Positions 52,731 through 61,752 of a stretch of 64,000 nucleotides of DNA are shown here, in pieces. Made by a program: the position numbers and the translations under genes. Every line of letters begins with the position of its first letter. The first letter of the stretch is position 1. The notes under the pieces were generated by a model that saw only the letters and a list, made by a program, of their open reading frames with translations, did no database searches and was not told the DNA's origin. Origin of the DNA: Mycobacterium avium subsp. avium (GTDB taxonomy: Bacteria > Actinomycetota > Actinomycetes > Mycobacteriales > Mycobacteriaceae); the NCBI RefSeq assembly GCF_009741445.1, contig NZ_CP046507.1:558001-622000 (forward strand). The letters run 5' to 3'.

Positions 52731-54200
52731 ATGGCCTTGCTGGCCGAGGGCGTGAGTGAACTGTTCATCGACGGCAAGATGTCGGCCGGCAACGCCGGCA
52801 CCTTCCCGACGGTCAATCCGGCGACCGAGGAAGTGCTCGGCGTGGCCGCCAACGCCGACGCCGCCGACATGGACCGCGCGATCGACGCCGCGCGGCGGGC
52901 GTTCGACGAGACGGACTGGTCGCGCAACACCGAGTTGCGGGTGCGCTGCGTGCGCCAGCTGCGCGACGCCATGCGCGAACACATCGAGGAACTCCGCGAC
53001 ATCACCATCGCCGAGGTCGGCGCCCCGCGGATGCTCACCTCGGCCGCCCAGCTGGAGGGTCCGGTCGGCGATTTGAGCTTCGCTGCCGACACCGCCGAGT
53101 CCTACGAGTGGAATCAGGATCTCGGTCAGGCATCGCCGATGGGCATCCCCACCCGGCGCACCATCGCGCGGGAAGCCGTCGGTGTGGTCGGGGCGATCAC
53201 GCCGTGGAACTTCCCGCACCAGATCAACCTCGCCAAACTGGGGCCCGCCCTGGCCGCCGGAAACACCGTCGTCCTCAAGCCCGCGCCGGACACCCCGTGG
53301 TGCGCCGCCGTGCTCGGTCAACTGATCGCCGAGCACACCGACTTCCCGCCCGGCGTCGTCAACATCGTCACCTCCGACGACCACGGCGTGGGAGCGCTGC
53401 TGTCGAAAGACCCTCGGGTGGACATGGTTTCGTTCACCGGGTCGACGGCCACCGGGCGCAGCGTGATGAGCGATGCCGCCGCCACCATCAAGCGGGTGTT
53501 TTTGGAGCTGGGCGGCAAGTCGGCGTTCGTGGTGCTCGACGACGCCGACCTGGGCGGGGCGTGCTCGATGTCGGCGTTCACCGCGGCCATGCACGCCGGG
53601 CAGGGCTGCGCCATCACCACCAGGCTGCTGGTGCCCCGCGACCGCTACGACGAGGCCGTCGCCGCCGCGGCCGGCACCATGGGATCGATCAAGCCTGGCG
53701 ATCCCAACGACCCCGGAACCGTTTGCGGCCCGGTGATTTCGGCGCGGCAACGCGACCGGGTGCAGGGCTATCTCGATCTGGCGATCGCCGAGGGCGGCAC
53801 GTTCGCCTGCGGCGGCGGCCGCCCGGCCGACAAGGACGTCGGCTTTTTCATCGAGCCCACCGTCATCGCGGGCCTGACCAACGATGCCCGGCCGGCCCGT
53901 GAGGAGATCTTCGGCCCGGTGCTCACCGTGATCGCCTACGACGGGGAGGAGGACGCCCTGCGGATCGCCAACGACTCGCCATATGGCTTGTCCGGCACGG
54001 TGTTCAGCGCCGACCCGGAACGCGCCGCCAACTTCGCGTCCCGGATGCGGGTGGGCACCGTCAACGTCAACGGCGGTGTCTGGTACTCCGCGGATGCGCC
54101 GTTCGGCGGCTACAAGCAATCCGGCAACGGGCGCGAAATGGGCCTGGCCGGCTTCGAGGAATACCTGGAAATCAAGACCATCGCCACGGCCGTGCAGTGA
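52731..54200 (+). CDS. aldA: NAD-dependent aldehyde dehydrogenase AldA
   Basis: The 489-aa ALDH has the NAD segment PWNFPHQINLAKLGPALAAGNTVVLKPA, the Glu region FLELGGKSAFVVLDDAD (Glu ~253), the catalytic Cys in AGQGCAITTRLLVP and late EEIFGPVLTV. It matches recalled AldA (Rv0768, 489 aa). It oxidises aldehydes to acids, possibly those made by the P450s across the divergent promoter. ATG 52731 has GGGAGCACGAG upstream. A longer in-frame start (51651) overlaps two genes and is spurious. It begins a plus-strand run to purD. Confidence 0.93.
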   Translation: MALLAEGVSELFIDGKMSAGNAGTFPTVNPATEEVLGVAANADAADMDRAIDAARRAFDETDWSRNTELRVRCVRQLRDAMREHIEELRDITIAEVGAPRMLTSAAQLEGPVGDLSFAADTAESYEWNQDLGQASPMGIPTRRTIAREAVGVVGAITPWNFPHQINLAKLGPALAAGNTVVLKPAPDTPWCAAVLGQLIAEHTDFPPGVVNIVTSDDHGVGALLSKDPRVDMVSFTGSTATGRSVMSDAAATIKRVFLELGGKSAFVVLDDADLGGACSMSAFTAAMHAGQGCAITTRLLVPRDRYDEAVAAAAGTMGSIKPGDPNDPGTVCGPVISARQRDRVQGYLDLAIAEGGTFACGGGRPADKDVGFFIEPTVIAGLTNDARPAREEIFGPVLTVIAYDGEEDALRIANDSPYGLSGTVFSADPERAANFASRMRVGTVNVNGGVWYSADAPFGGYKQSGNGREMGLAGFEEYLEIKTIATAVQ

Positions 54201-54230
54201 CCGCGCCGCGCGGCTGACCGAGAGGAAAAC

Positions 54231-54980
54231 ATGCGATTCGAGAACAAAGTCGGCATCGTCACCGGATCCGGGGGCGGCATCGGGCAGGCGTACGCCGAGG
54301 CGCTGGCCCGCGAGGGCGCGGCGGTGGTGGTCGCCGACATCAACGCCGAGGCGGCCGAGGCCGTCGCCAAACAGATTGTCGCCGACGGCGGTACGGCCAT
54401 CAGCGTCGCGGTCGACGTGTCCGACCCCGAGTCGGCCAAGGCGATGGCCGACCGCACCCTGGCCGAATTCGGCGGCATCGACTACCTGGTCAACAACGCC
54501 GCGATCTTCGGGGGCATGAAGCTGGACTTTTTGCTCACCATCGACCCGGAGTACTACAAGAAATTCATGAGCGTGAACCTCGACGGGGCGCTGTGGTGCA
54601 CCCGCGCGGTGTACAAGAAGATGACCAAGCGCGGCGGCGGGGCGATCGTCAACCAGTCTTCCACCGCGGCCTGGCTGTATTCGAACTACTACGGCCTGGC
54701 CAAGGTCGGCATCAACGGCCTGACCCAGCAGCTGTCCCGCGAACTGGGCGGGCGCAACATCCGGATCAACGCGATCGCGCCCGGGCCCATCGACACCGAG
54801 GCCAACCGGACCACCACACCCAAAGAGATGGTCGACGACATCGTCAAGGGACTTCCGTTGTCGCGCATGGGAACTCCCGACGACCTGGTCGGCATGTGCC
54901 TGTTCCTGCTGTCCGACGAGGCGTCGTGGATCACCGGGCAGATCTTCAACGTCGACGGCGGGCAGATAATCCGATCATGA
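54231..54980 (+). CDS. Short-chain dehydrogenase (recalled Rv0769)
   Basis: The 249-aa SDR has GSGGGIGQ (residues 12-19), NNAAIF, the catalytic Ser in QSSTAAW and Y-x-x-x-K in YYGLAKVG, with the C-terminal NVDGGQIIRS. ATG 54231 follows GAGAGGAAAAC, an excellent SD. It is 30 bp after aldA and its stop overlaps the next gene (ATGA). The M. tuberculosis orthologue has been proposed to be a carveol-type or hydroxysteroid dehydrogenase. I cannot choose between them. Confidence 0.88.
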   Translation: MRFENKVGIVTGSGGGIGQAYAEALAREGAAVVVADINAEAAEAVAKQIVADGGTAISVAVDVSDPESAKAMADRTLAEFGGIDYLVNNAAIFGGMKLDFLLTIDPEYYKKFMSVNLDGALWCTRAVYKKMTKRGGGAIVNQSSTAAWLYSNYYGLAKVGINGLTQQLSRELGGRNIRINAIAPGPIDTEANRTTTPKEMVDDIVKGLPLSRMGTPDDLVGMCLFLLSDEASWITGQIFNVDGGQIIRS

Positions 54981-55855
54981 CGACGAACGCGGCGCACACG
55001 ACCGAGCAGCTGAAGCTCGGCTACATCGGGCTGGGCAATATGGGCGCGCCGATGGCCACCAGGATGACCGAATGGCCCGGCGGGGTAACGGTTTACGACA
55101 TCCGGATCGAGGCGATGACGCCGCTGGCCGAGGCGGGCGCCACCCTTGCCGACAGCGTGGCCGACGTCGCCGCCGCCGACCTGATCCACATCACCGTGCT
55201 CAACGACGCCCAGGTGCGCGAGGTGGTCGGCGAGCTGGCCGCGCACGCCAAGCCCGGCACCGTCATCGCGATCCACTCGACCATCAGCGACACCACGGCC
55301 GTCGAACTGGCCCGCGATCTCAAGGCGCGGGACATTCACATCGTCGACGCCCCGGTCAGCGGCGGCGCGGCCGCCGCCGCCCGGGGTGAGCTCGCCACCA
55401 TGGTGGGCGCCGACCGCGAGGTCTACGAGCGGATCAAGCCGGCGTTCAAACACTGGGCGGCGGTGGTCATCCACGCCGGTGAACCGGGTGCGGGAACCCG
55501 AATGAAGTTGGCCCGCAACATGTTGACGTTCACCTCGTATGCCGCAGCGTGCGAGGCGATGAAGTTGGCCGAGGCGGCCGGGCTGGACCTGCAGGCGCTG
55601 GGCCGGGTGGTGCGTCATACCGACGCGCTCACCGGCGGTCCGGGCGCGATCATGGTGCGCGACAACATGAAAGACCTCGAGCCGGACAACTTCCTCTACC
55701 AGCCGTTCTTGCACACCCGCGGCCTGGGGGAGAAGGATCTGAGCCTGGCGCTGGCGTTGGGTGAGGCGGTCTCGGTCGACCTGCCGCTGGCCCGGCTGGC
55801 GTACGAGGGACTGGCGGCCGGGCTCGGCGTGCCACACAAGGAGAAAGAGGCGTGA
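54977..55855 (+). CDS. 3-hydroxyacid dehydrogenase family protein (recalled Rv0770)
   Basis: The 292-aa enzyme has the N-terminal NAD loop YIGLGNMGAPMATRM (residues 16-30), the family substrate segment VDAPVSGGAAAAARGEL (about 119-135) and catalytic Lys in RMKLARNML (about 177). It resembles 3-hydroxyisobutyrate and beta-hydroxyacid dehydrogenases. ATG 54977 overlaps the SDR stop, and the next gene starts within its end. The order SDR then 3-hydroxyacid dehydrogenase then decarboxylase-like protein suggests consecutive oxidation steps on one small acid, by inference. Confidence 0.9.
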   Translation: MTTNAAHTTEQLKLGYIGLGNMGAPMATRMTEWPGGVTVYDIRIEAMTPLAEAGATLADSVADVAAADLIHITVLNDAQVREVVGELAAHAKPGTVIAIHSTISDTTAVELARDLKARDIHIVDAPVSGGAAAAARGELATMVGADREVYERIKPAFKHWAAVVIHAGEPGAGTRMKLARNMLTFTSYAAACEAMKLAEAAGLDLQALGRVVRHTDALTGGPGAIMVRDNMKDLEPDNFLYQPFLHTRGLGEKDLSLALALGEAVSVDLPLARLAYEGLAAGLGVPHKEKEA

Positions 55856-56292
55856 TGGACGAACGGCGGCGCAAGGGCCTCGAGAAGATGAACGAGGTCT
55901 ACGGCTGGGAGATGCCCAACGTCGAGGGCGACGCCTATTTCGACCTGACCGTCGACCACCTGTTCGGTAGCATCTGGACGCGGCCGGGCTTGTCGATGCG
56001 CGACAAGCGCATCATGACGCTGACGGCGGTGACCGCGATCGGCAACCGCGATCTGGCCGAGATCCAGATCAACGCCGCGCTGCTCAACGGCGAGCTCACC
56101 GAGACCGAGCTCAAGGAGATGGCCGTCTTCCTCACCCATTACCTCGGTTTCCCGCTGGGCTCGGCGCTCAACGGCGCGGTCGACGCCGTGGTGGCCAAGC
56201 GCAGGAAGGCCGCGGCCAAGGGCGCCGGCGAGGACAAGAAGGCCAACGTGGACGCCGCGTTGAAGATGCACTCGGGCGGTGAGCGGGGCTGA
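55852..56292 (+). CDS. pcaC: Carboxymuconolactone decarboxylase-family protein (PcaC)
   Basis: The 146-aa protein has the CMD fold: [44 protein letters not shown] and [13 protein letters not shown]. It is the one-domain kind, like PcaC. The redox C-x-x-C seen in AhpD relatives is absent, so a decarboxylase/isomerase-like or unknown role is more likely than peroxidase reduction. The start may be GTG 55852 (overlapping the previous stop) or ATG 55855. The C-terminus has a Lys/Ala-rich tail. purD follows 22 bp later. Confidence 0.85.
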   Translation: MMDERRRKGLEKMNEVYGWEMPNVEGDAYFDLTVDHLFGSIWTRPGLSMRDKRIMTLTAVTAIGNRDLAEIQINAALLNGELTETELKEMAVFLTHYLGFPLGSALNGAVDAVVAKRRKAAAKGAGEDKKANVDAALKMHSGGERG

Positions 56293-56314
56293 TCGCCCGC
56301 TAGAGTGGCGTGTC

Positions 56315-57583
56315 GTGCGCGTCCTGGTGATCGGCTCCGGTGCCCGTGAGCATGCGCTGCTGCTGGCGCTGCGCAAAGACCCGCAAGTCACCGGGCTGGC
56401 CATCGCCCCCGGCAACGCCGGCACCGCCCGGCTGGCCGAGCAGCACGACGTCGACATCACCTCGGCGCCCGACGTCGTGGCCCTGGCCCGCGCGGTGCGC
56501 GCCGACCTGGTGGTCATCGGCCCCGAGGTGCCGCTGGTCCTCGGAGTAGCCGACGCGCTGCGGGCGGCCGGCATCGTGTGCTTCGGACCGGGCAAGGACG
56601 CCGCCCGCATCGAAGGCTCCAAGGCGTTCGCCAAAGAGGTGATGGCCGCGGCCGGGGTCCGCACCGCGGCCAGTGAAATCGTCGATACCCCTGCGCATTT
56701 GGACGCCGCGCTGGACCGGTTCGGCCCGCCGGCGGGCGAGGCGGCCTGGGTGGTGAAGGACGACCGGCTGGCCGCGGGCAAGGGCGTGGTGGTGACAGCC
56801 GACCGCGAGGTGGCGCGCGCCCACGCCGCCGCGCTGCTGGAGGCCGGCCACCCGGTGCTGCTGGAGTCGTTTCTGGACGGCCCGGAGGTGTCGCTGTTCT
56901 GCATCGTCGACGGCGAGACCGTGGTGCCGCTGCTGCCGGCGCAGGATTTCAAGCGGGTCGGCGACGCCGACAGCGGACCCAACACCGGCGGGATGGGCGC
57001 CTACGCCCCCGTGCCGTGGCTGCCCGATCGGGTGTATCGCGACATCGTGCACCGCATCGTCGAACCCGTTGCGGCGGAGATGGTTGCGCGTGGCTGCCCG
57101 TTCAGCGGATTGCTGTACGCCGGGCTGGCGATCACCTCCAACGGACCGGCCGTGGTCGAATTCAATTGCCGCTTCGGCGATCCCGAGACCCAGGCGGTGC
57201 TGGCGCTGCTGGAGTCGCCGCTCGGGCAGCTGCTGTACGCGGCGGGCAGCGGCACCCTGGCGGACTTCGGTGAACTGCGCTGGCACAACGGTGCGGCGGT
57301 GACCGTGGTGCTGGCGGCGGAGAACTATCCCGGACGGCCCCGGGTGGGCGACGTCATCACCGGCTCGGAAGCCGAGGGCGTGCTGCACGCGGGAACCGCG
57401 CGGCGCGAGGACGGCGAGATCGTCTCCTCGGGGGGCCGGGTGCTGTCGGTGGTGGGGACGGGCCCCGACCTGGCGGCCGCGCGGGCCAAGGCATACCAGA
57501 TCCTCGGATCGATTCGGTTGCCGGGCAGCCATTTTCGCACCGACATCGCACAGTCGGCGGCCGACGGCAAGATCCGGGTCTAA
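56315..57583 (+). CDS. purD: Phosphoribosylamine-glycine ligase PurD
   Basis: The 422-aa ATP-grasp enzyme catalyses the second step of purine synthesis (GAR synthetase). It has [13 protein letters not shown] (residues 3-15), the ATP-grasp loop [14 protein letters not shown], the motif [19 protein letters not shown], and [14 protein letters not shown] with metal-binding Glu and Asn. Length equals M. tuberculosis PurD. GTG 56315 gives MRVLVIGSG. The longer frame adds 12 residues from the pcaC gap. It overlaps the facing ggt gene stop by 4 bp. It is the housekeeping end of an otherwise catabolic operon. Confidence 0.96.
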   Translation: MRVLVIGSGAREHALLLALRKDPQVTGLAIAPGNAGTARLAEQHDVDITSAPDVVALARAVRADLVVIGPEVPLVLGVADALRAAGIVCFGPGKDAARIEGSKAFAKEVMAAAGVRTAASEIVDTPAHLDAALDRFGPPAGEAAWVVKDDRLAAGKGVVVTADREVARAHAAALLEAGHPVLLESFLDGPEVSLFCIVDGETVVPLLPAQDFKRVGDADSGPNTGGMGAYAPVPWLPDRVYRDIVHRIVEPVAAEMVARGCPFSGLLYAGLAITSNGPAVVEFNCRFGDPETQAVLALLESPLGQLLYAAGSGTLADFGELRWHNGAAVTVVLAAENYPGRPRVGDVITGSEAEGVLHAGTARREDGEIVSSGGRVLSVVGTGPDLAAARAKAYQILGSIRLPGSHFRTDIAQSAADGKIRV

Positions 57584-59162
57584 AACGCGGCGGCCTGGCC
57601 GTCGCGGCGCGGGTCGCTGGCCGCGACGTAGCCGGTATCCATCCGCCAGATCGCCTGGCAGCTGCCGAACTGGTTGTAGTCGTCGACCGCCACCAGATCG
57701 TGTCCGCGCCGGCGTAACTCGTCCAGCGTCGCGGCCGGGAAACCGTTTTCACAGCTCACCTGCGTGCCCTGCACCCAGCGGAACCGGGGGCCGTCACAGG
57801 CCGCCTGCGGGTTCTGGCCGTGGTCGGCGATGCGCACCATGACCTGCACGTGTCCCTGCGGCTGCATCATGCCGCCCATCACCCCGAAGCTCATCACCGG
57901 CGCGCCGCCCTTGGTCACGAAGCCCGGGATGATGGTGTGGTAGGGCCGCTTGTTCGGGCCGACACTGTTCGGATGACCAAGCCCCGCAGTGAAATTCGCG
58001 CCTCGGTTCTGCAGCGAGATCCCGGTTCCCGGCACCACCACGCCCGACCCGAAGCCCATGTAGTTCGACTGGATCATCGACACCATCATCCCCGCGGCGT
58101 CGGCCGCGGTCAGATATACCGTTCCGCCCGCCGGCGCCCCCGCCGACACCGGCTTGGCCCGGGCGGGGTCGATCAGCGCCGCCCGTCGCTCGAGGTATTC
58201 GGTGTCCAGCAGGCGTTCCGGCCGCAACGGCATGTGCTCGATATCGGCGACGTAGGCCTGGGCGTCGGCGAAGGCCAGCTTCACCGCCTCGATCTGCAAA
58301 TGCACGCTGTCGGCGGAATCGACTGGCAGCGAAGCCATGTCGAATCGCTCGAGGATGCCCAGCGCGATCAGCGCGACGATGCCGTGGCCGTTGGCGGAAT
58401 CTCGTGCACGGTGTAGCCGCGGTAGTCGCCGGTGATCGTCTCCACCCAGTCGGCGCGGTGGGCGGCCAGGTCGTCGGCCGTCATGGCGCCGCCGTTGGCC
58501 GCCGCGTGCTCCGCGAGGCGGGCGGCCAATGCGCCGCGGTAGAACGCCTCGCCGCGGCTCGCCGCGATGGCCTCGAGCGTGTCCGCGTGCGCGGGCAGCC
58601 GGAACCGCTCCCCGGGCCTGGGGGCCCGACCCTCAGGTGCGAACGCCTCGGCGAAACCCGGCTGTCCGGCGAACAGCGGCACCTGCGCCACCCATTGCTC
58701 CGCGACCACGGGCGATACCGGAAAGCCGTTGCGGCCGTACGCTATTGCCGGTGCGAACAGCCGCTCGAACGGCAGCTTGCCGAAGCGGGCGTGCAGTTCG
58801 GTCCACGCCGACACCGCACCGGGCACGGTGACGGAATTCCAGCCGAGGACGGGAACGGCGTTGCCGCCGAAGTATTCCGGGGTCCACGCCGCCGGTGAGC
58901 GGCCGGAGGCGTTGAGGCCGTGCACCTTCTCGCCGTCCCAGACGATGGCGAACGCGTCGGAGCCCATTCCGTTGGAAACCGGTTCCACGATGGTCAGCGT
59001 GATGGCGGTGGCGATGGCCGCGTCGACCGCGCTGCCGCCCTCGGCGAGCATCCGCAGACCCGCTTGGGCGGCAAGCGGTTGCGATGTGCACACCACGTTG
59101 TCGGCCAGGACCGGCTTGCGGGGCCAGGCGTACGGGAAGTCCCATCCGAACGGTTGGTTCAC
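57580..59162 (-). pseudogene. ggtA: Gamma-glutamyltransferase gene with one-base frameshift
   Basis: Two adjoining frames form one GGT of about 527 aa (M. tuberculosis GgtA is 512). The N-terminal frame (59162-58368) reads normally to YTVHEIPPTATASSR then stops. Adding one base near 58393-58397 restores HEIPPNGHGIVALIALGILERFD, which joins the C-terminal frame (57580-58338). The C-terminal part has the autocleavage Thr in AGGTVYLTAAD and the SNYMGFGSG region. So a single deletion is implied after CCG. Without cleavage the enzyme would be inactive, because the catalytic Thr lies beyond the shift. Sequencing error cannot be excluded. Function of the intact form: transfer or hydrolysis of gamma-glutamyl groups such as glutathione. 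Confidence 0.85.
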
Positions 59163-59237
59163 CTTCGCGAGCGTAACGCCGGCGTGACGCCCGGGGCCCA
59201 GCGCCGCGCTGGCGTGACGCTCGCGGGCCCCGTGCGA

Positions 59238-60158
59238 TCAGGCCGTCAGCAGCGGGGCCATCCAGCTCAGCTCGGCCGGCAACTGCGAACTCCAGAATTC
59301 CGGGTTATGGCCGCCGGGCGAGAACCCGCCGGCGGGCGGATTGGGCAGCTGTGCAATGAATTGCTTTGTCGCAGCGTAAAACGGGTCGTTGTCGCCGCAA
59401 TCCACCCGGATCGGGATCGATCCCAGCGCGGGCATCCCGAACACCGAGTTGGCCGCGAAGTCGTCGGGTCCGTCGAAGGCCCCCGGCGCGGCCGCACCCG
59501 AGGATAGCCACAGCGCCGGGCTCACCGCGCAGATCGCCGCCGTCCGCGCCGGCCCCAGCCGGCCGCCGAGCAGCAGCGCGCCGTAACCTCCCATCGACCA
59601 ACCCAGGAACGCCACCCGCGAGGTGTCCAAGCCCTGGTTGCCCAGCAGCGGGATGAGCTCGTCGAGCACCATCGCGCCGCTGTCCTCGCCGGAAGACCGC
59701 TTGTGCCAGTAGCTGCCGCCGCCGTCGACGGCGACCACCGCGAACGGCGGCAGCCCGGCATTGACGGCCTGGGCCAGACCCTGCTCGACGCCGCCGGCCA
59801 TCACGGTCGCGGCGTCACTGCCCTTGCCGTGCAGCGCGATCACGGGCCGCAGCGGTTTGGTCTGACCCGGCGGACGCGCGATGGCCCAGTTGGTGTTGAC
59901 CCCGCCGCGCGCGGCCGACACGAACGAGCCGGTGACCATGGTGGGGGCGGCCGCCGCCGGCGGAGCCGGATCGCGGGGCGGACCCGGGGCGGGCGGTGGG
60001 GGCGCCAGTGGCGTCCCGGTGCCGGCCGCCGGCATGGCCTGAGATGCCCGGGGTTGTAACAGGATGTCGAGCCCGTAGGCGCCCACCGCGCCCACGGCGG
60101 CACCGGCGCCGAGACGGAGCACGGCGCGTCGGCTCAAGTCGGGCATGCGGGTCATCAT
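59238..60158 (-). CDS. Tat-exported esterase (recalled Rv0774c)
   Basis: The 306-aa protein has a twin-arginine signal (LSRRAVLRLGAGAAVGAVGAY, cut near ASQAMPA) and an alpha/beta-hydrolase domain of the esterase D/mycolyl-antigen-like type: PVIALHGKGSDAA, the nucleophile GWSMGGYGALLLG, and the late Asp/His. The M. tuberculosis orthologue is an iron-stress-induced lipase/esterase. ATG 60158 (MMTRMPD). AGGA just before it is now provided by the end of the IS110 element, which cut the native leader. Transcription may therefore be altered or start inside the element. Confidence 0.85.
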   Translation of the reverse strand: MMTRMPDLSRRAVLRLGAGAAVGAVGAYGLDILLQPRASQAMPAAGTGTPLAPPPPAPGPPRDPAPPAAAAPTMVTGSFVSAARGGVNTNWAIARPPGQTKPLRPVIALHGKGSDAATVMAGGVEQGLAQAVNAGLPPFAVVAVDGGGSYWHKRSSGEDSGAMVLDELIPLLGNQGLDTSRVAFLGWSMGGYGALLLGGRLGPARTAAICAVSPALWLSSGAAAPGAFDGPDDFAANSVFGMPALGSIPIRVDCGDNDPFYAATKQFIAQLPNPPAGGFSPGGHNPEFWSSQLPAELSWMAPLLTA

Positions 60159-60169
60159 GCCATGTCCTT

Positions 60170-60386
60170 AGGGTTGAAGGGGTCTGGGATTGGATGTCCT
60201 GGATGCCCAGGACGGTGGGGTGTGGCTAATGTGTTGTTGCAACGGTTGTTGCTTGAAAGGAATGGCCGCCCTGCCGTTTTGGACGGTCCTGGCCACTGAT
60301 TGAGATCTGACGCGTACTCGATGACGCTGCTCTAAGGACCTGTTGGCGGGGTTGTCCGCGGGGACTGCGACGACAGGAGTAGCGGT
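60170..60386 (+). ncRNA. Candidate bridge RNA region of the IS110 element
   Basis: The noncoding left end is structured: TCCTGG-ATGC-CCAGGA (60197-60212) is a perfect 6-bp hairpin, and CCG...CGG stems occur at about 60275-60290. The IS110 group encodes a bridge RNA here that pairs with donor and target DNA. The 7-mer ATGTCCT at 60194-60200 repeats bases of the insertion target (60162-60168) and could be part of a target guide. The boundaries are rough. Confidence 0.5.
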
Positions 60387-61592
60387 ATGGCCGAACCCGA
60401 CCGAGTGTGGGTGGGTATCGACGTCGGTAAGTCCACTCATCATGCGTGCGCGATCGATGACACCGGAAAGGTGGTGTGGTCGAAGAAAATCCCGAACGAA
60501 CAGGCCGCGATCGAAGACCTGATCGCCCAGGGCGGCCGGATTGCTAACCACGTGGTGTGGGCGATCGATTTGACCTCGCCGCCGGCGGCGCTGCTGATCG
60601 CCGTACTGCTGAGCGCGAAAGCCGAGGTGGTGTATGTGCCGGGCCGCACGGTTAACACGATGAGTCATGCGTTCCGCGGCGAAGGCAAGACCGACGCCAA
60701 AGACGCGCGGGTAATCGCCGAAACCGCTCGGCACCGACGAGATCTGTCCCCGGTCGTACCCGGCGAAGACCTGGTTGCCGAATTGCGGTCGCTGACCGCA
60801 TACCGGTCGGATCTGATGGCTGACTGGGTGCGAGGCGTGAACCGGCTGCGCTCGATGCTCACCGCCATCTTCCCTGCTCTGGAAGCTGCGTTCGACTACT
60901 CCACCCGCGCGCCGTTGATCCTGGTATCCGCTATGTGCACTCCGGGCGAAATCCGGTCGGCAAAAAGAGCTGGCGTGATCAAGCACCTTCGGAAAAACCG
61001 GGCATGGCCCAACAACATCGACACGATCGCCGACAAGGCGCTCGCCGCGGCAGCAGGCCAGATAATCACCCTTCCCGGCGAAGCCGGAACCGCCGCGCTC
61101 ATCAAGCAACTCGCAGCACGGCTGCTGGACTTGGATCGGCAGATCAAGGACATCGATAAGCAAATCACCAACAAATTTCGTGAGCATCCCAGCGCCGCCA
61201 TCATCGAGTCGATGCCCGGCATGGGGCCACACCTGGGCGCTGAGTTCCTCGTAATCACCGGCGGCAACATGGCCGCCTTCACCAACCCCGGCCGACTGGC
61301 ATCGTTCGCCGGATTGGTACCCGTCCCACGCGATTCCGGCCGTATCACCGGCAATCTGCATCGGCCCAAGCGCTACAACCGGCGCCTGCGCCGCGTGTTC
61401 TACCTCGCCGCCCTGTCCAGCCTCAAGATCGAAGGTCCCTCGCGGGCTTTCTACGACCGCAAACGATCCGAGAACCATATCCACACCCAGGCCCTGCTTG
61501 CCCTGGCACGCCGCCACGTCGACGTCCTGTGGGCACTGCTGCGCGACAACAGAACCTGGCAACCCCAGCAACCAACCGTGGCAGCTGCCTGA
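60387..61592 (+). CDS. IS110-family DEDD transposase
   Basis: The 401-aa transposase has an N-terminal RuvC-like DEDD domain (WVGIDVGKSTHHA with the first Asp, KTDAKDARVIAETA with the later acidic pair) and a C-terminal transposase-20 domain with IIESMPGMGPHLGAEFL, then AFTNPGRLASFAGLVPVPRDSG carrying the likely catalytic Ser. ATG 60387 follows CAGGAG. The frame is complete, so the element may be active. 401 residues is the length I recall for the IS901 protein. It is transcribed away from the esterase gene and towards the cheB gene. Confidence 0.92.
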   Translation: MAEPDRVWVGIDVGKSTHHACAIDDTGKVVWSKKIPNEQAAIEDLIAQGGRIANHVVWAIDLTSPPAALLIAVLLSAKAEVVYVPGRTVNTMSHAFRGEGKTDAKDARVIAETARHRRDLSPVVPGEDLVAELRSLTAYRSDLMADWVRGVNRLRSMLTAIFPALEAAFDYSTRAPLILVSAMCTPGEIRSAKRAGVIKHLRKNRAWPNNIDTIADKALAAAAGQIITLPGEAGTAALIKQLAARLLDLDRQIKDIDKQITNKFREHPSAAIIESMPGMGPHLGAEFLVITGGNMAAFTNPGRLASFAGLVPVPRDSGRITGNLHRPKRYNRRLRRVFYLAALSSLKIEGPSRAFYDRKRSENHIHTQALLALARRHVDVLWALLRDNRTWQPQQPTVAAA

Positions 61593-61721
61593 CGCACTCA
61601 CCGGGCGTCCTCACCGCTTGACACGCTCATGGAGATTCCTTTCGACCCTTTCGACCGTGGGGGAGTACCACCGGCTCACCCGCGCAAACGGCGCGGCTGT
61701 GCCCCTATCCATCGGTGGGTG

Positions 61722-61746
61722 GGTTGCCTACGATCGATAGGGGTAG
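61722..61746 (+). promoter_or_regulatory. SigF-like promoter with leaderless start on cheB
   Basis: GGTT (61722-61725), a 15-nt spacer and GGGTAG (61741-61746) match the mycobacterial SigF pattern G[GT]TT-N15-GGGTAT except for the last base. The -10 ends 6 nt before the GTG at 61753, so transcription should begin at or near that codon, giving a leaderless message. There is no SD upstream of the GTG, which fits. Confidence 0.6.
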
Positions 61747-61752
61747 TCGAAA

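Larger units (their letters stand above)
60165..61636 (+). mobile_element. IS110-family insertion sequence, IS900/IS901-like
   Basis: The element lacks terminal inverted repeats, as IS110 members do. TCCTT occurs at 60165-60169 and again at 61637-61641, and taking one of these copies as target gives 1472 bp, the length I recall for IS901 of M. avium. Joining the flanks gives CATGCCATGTCCTTTCGACCC, where reversed start codon and SD of the esterase gene lie: IS900-type elements target just this pattern. About 222 bp precede the transposase start and only 44 bp follow its stop, the layout of the IS110 group with a left-end noncoding RNA. Ends are inferred from the repeat, not from an alignment. 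Confidence 0.75.

Noticed and set aside
61637..61721. Direct repeat TTTCGACC-C-TTTCGACC as the end of the IS element
   Set aside because: It lies outside the element when TCCTT is taken as the target base repeat and is absent at the left end. It more likely formed the esterase leader.
59163..61752. Integrated phage or larger island around the IS110 element
   Set aside because: Only one transposase is seen, with no integrase, att repeats or tRNA, and flanking genes continue in order.
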